A stretch of 64,000 nt of DNA from Methylotenera oryzisoli (GTDB lineage: Bacteria; Pseudomonadota; Gammaproteobacteria; Burkholderiales; Methylophilaceae). The notes under the pieces are model-generated. The model saw only the letters and a program-made list of their open reading frames with translations. It did not search any database and was not told where the DNA came from. The stretch is taken from contig CAMDTL010000006.1 in assembly GCA_945907735.1 (NCBI GenBank), forward strand, positions 20,388 through 84,387, read 5' to 3'. Both the position numbers and the translations under genes were made by a program. Below, in pieces: positions 62,877-64,000 of the stretch (positions are counted from its first letter, which is position 1; the number at the start of each line of letters is the position of its first letter).

Positions 62877-62899
62877 AATGTTGAATTTACTAGGCTTTT
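62867..62899. terminator. bidirectional hairpin terminator
   Basis: AAAAGCCTAG and CTAGGCTTTT pair over 10 bases around a 13-base loop. The minus-strand side continues to seven T residues, so it should stop leftward transcripts from the 63-64 kb genes best. The plus side has four T residues. Confidence 0.65.
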
Positions 62900-63092
62900 G
62901 ATACTTTATGACACTAGGTGAAACACTAAAATGGTGGGCTGGGGTCAATCAAACAAATCGATACAAGCCAATAGATAAGACAGTCTTGCTTTTTTAATTT
63001 TACCTAATACCCTCAAACGTACCCAATAAAAGCAATGCTAGCCCTATTTATCTTCGCTTACCTATTACTAAACGCTACAACTTCAAAGCAAC

Positions 63093-63197
63093 TTAGTAAG
63101 AAAAAAGAAGGGATACGATTACATATAAAATCATCACCATAGGGATGATTATCGTAATGCCACAAATAAATTCGATTAAATTGGCAAATGGCTTCAA
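63093..63197 (-). CDS. possible 34-residue membrane mini-protein
   Basis: A TTG start at 63197 has AAAGGAA about 7 bases upstream and opens a 34-codon frame. The product is one long hydrophobic segment (ICGITIIIPMVMILYVIVSL) ending SLLFSY. It could be a real single-pass mini-protein or the end of a decayed larger one, since the frame continues upstream without a better start. No family recognised. Confidence 0.35.
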   Translation of the reverse strand: MKPFANLIEFICGITIIIPMVMILYVIVSLLFSY

Positions 63198-63211
63198 GGC
63201 ATTTCCTTTAC

Positions 63212-63280
63212 TTAGTGCGTAGTTAATTCTACAACACTTGCAGCTAGTAACACTATGATTAGTTTTTCATTTGCGCCCAT
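63212..63280 (-). CDS. possible 22-residue hydrophobic mini-ORF
   Basis: ATG 63280 opens 22 codons, MGANEKLIIVLLAASVVELT and two more residues, ending 15 bases before the next mini-ORF. The same frame is open upstream to the end of the interrupted gene, with two cysteines (KKCP and KYCQ), but no start codon is found there. This may be a remnant of a small zinc-ribbon membrane protein. Weak support. Confidence 0.2.
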   Translation of the reverse strand: MGANEKLIIVLLAASVVELTTH

Positions 63281-63329
63281 CTGGCAATACTTAGTCTCTG
63301 TGTAGCTATCAAAAGCATTGCTTTCTAGA

Positions 63330-64000
63330 CTATTTTTTCTTGGACATTTCTTGTATATCAGAACTTATCTTATTGATAATTTCTAAATTACAGCTCATCC
63401 AATCAGCGGATTGCATTATGTATTTCTCTTCGGGAAGTAGCGAGGAAAGGGTGAAGGAATTATCAGTTCCACCTTTGGATAACGAAAATTTAATCTCAAT
63501 ATCAAAGGGGGCTTTATCAAACAGAGTTTGCGCCATTGAACCATCTTTATCTGAATAGGCTATACATTTCCCATTATTCTCACAAACAAAGTCAGCAGCT
63601 ATAAATGGCTTAATGCTTTTTCCACTAGTAAATACATCAGCATATGGAGGTGTAACTATCGCCCATTTTTCGGTGGTATCATCAAGCACAGCTGGTGCTA
63701 TCTTAAATAGGAAGCCAGGATTTTTTCCTTTGTTGTACATAAATGAAAAAGTTCCTTGAACAAAGACTGGAGCACCCTTTTTAGCATTGAAGTCTCTATA
63801 AGCATATTGATACTCTAGGTCACAAGATGAAATACTTCCTTCCTTGGTTTTTCTAACCATTTTTACAGAATTTTCTTTCACTAAGCTTTCATATACCGTG
63901 TTATTAATCAAGCTGACCTCTTGCTGAGAAAGTTTTTAAGCAAAAGTAGCTATTGAAAAAACCGACAAAAAGATTAAGGACAACAACTTAGAAAAGTTCA
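63330..64000 (-). pseudogene. secreted hypothetical protein interrupted by a stop codon after its signal peptide
   Basis: Reading leftward from an NTG codon at the window edge (63999 and beyond), 20 codons encode NFSKLLSLIFLSVFSIATFA, a textbook signal peptide with an A-T-F-A cleavage end. The next codon, 63936-63938, is TAA. The frame then continues without a break as KLSQQEVSLINNTVYESL and about 190 further residues to 63330. If TAA was CAA, the product would be a periplasmic protein of about 220 residues with four cysteines. The mature part has no domain I recognise. A TTG at 63911 could restart translation, but without a signal peptide or good ribosome-binding site. The first base of the start codon lies outside the window. 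Confidence 0.7.

Larger units (their letters stand above)
62623..63329. other. AT-rich accessory stretch without a confident gene
   Basis: About 700 bases between trhO and the interrupted secreted-protein gene. It holds a rightward fragment frame (62781-62876), a hairpin terminator (62867-62899), two very small leftward membrane-type frames (63093-63197 and 63212-63280), and otherwise AT-rich sequence. The change in composition and the fragments suggest DNA that is gained and lost more freely than the core to its left. Confidence 0.5.

Noticed and set aside
62920..62970. Possible tRNA 3' end or attachment site around TGGTGGGCTGGGGTC
   Set aside because: The string loosely resembles the end of a reversed tRNA gene, but no cloverleaf, T-loop or anticodon arm can be built.
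63036..63143. A 35-codon plus-strand frame with a signal-like start
   Set aside because: No ribosome-binding site, and it is antisense to the better-supported 34-codon minus-strand frame.

Overview
The window looks like chromosomal DNA from a betaproteobacterial methylotroph, most likely the Methylophilaceae (Methylotenera/Methylophilus type). Three things point there. The neighbourhoods hfq-hflX-hflK-hflC-DUF2065-hisZ-purA, tyrA-aroA-cmk-rpsA-ihfB, and ndk-rlmN-rodZ-ispG-hisS-yfgM-bamB-der are betaproteobacterial. A complete fhcBADC operon (formyltransferase/hydrolase complex of the tetrahydromethanopterin-linked C1 pathway) is present. Base composition is moderately AT-rich by eye. The taxonomic call is inference from gene content; no rRNA is present.

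Layout. 1-7.6 kb (leftward): purA (cut by the window edge), hisZ, a DUF2065 mini-protein, hflC, hflK, hflX, hfq, gltX. 7.8-17.7 kb (leftward): a ComEA-like protein with a Lys/Ala tail, pyrF, lapB, ihfB, rpsA, cmk, aroA, tyrA, the N-end-rule transferases bpt and aat, and an HMA-MauE/DoxX fusion. 18-26 kb: ygiQ (+), mfd (-), rpiA and an MltF-type transglycosylase (+). 26-31.8 kb (leftward): serS, rarA, lolA, ftsK. 32-33.6 kb (+): trxB and an Smr protein, bordered by small repeats. 33.8-38.1 kb (leftward): an ABC exporter, ispF-ispD, amt. 38.3-39.6 kb (+): DUF3301 and gluQ, whose 3' end overlaps a TonB-receptor relic. 39.8-45.8 kb (leftward): an rRNA methyltransferase, an RsuA-type pseudouridine synthase, rimO, a ZIP transporter, pgeF, rluD. 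Then bamD (+). 46.7-57 kb (leftward): der, bamB, yfgM, two peptide-type ABC ATPases, hisS, ispG, rodZ, rlmN, ndk. 57.1-62.6 kb (+): fhcB-fhcA-fhcD-fhcC and trhO. 62.6-64 kb is AT-rich accessory DNA with gene relics, tiny membrane ORFs and a secreted-protein gene interrupted by a nonsense codon.

How the genes work together. Most of the window is housekeeping: translation and its quality control (aminoacyl-tRNA synthetases, S1, RNA-modifying enzymes, Der, HflX, Hfq, HflKC), envelope biogenesis (BamB, BamD, YfgM, LolA, LapB, RodZ, MltF), isoprenoid precursors (IspD, IspF, IspG), aromatic amino acids and nucleotides. The metabolic speciality is fhcBADC, which would turn formyl-H4MPT into formate during oxidation of methanol or methylamine.

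I found no new defence or biosynthetic system. The points most worth a second look are: the signal peptide separated from its mature protein by one stop codon (63.3-64 kb); an S1 protein that appears to lack its sixth domain; a permease-less ABC ATPase pair translationally coupled to hisS; the HMA-MauE fusion; the TonB-receptor relic antisense to the gluQ tail; and the absence of lapA and pilF/pilW from positions where they are usually found.
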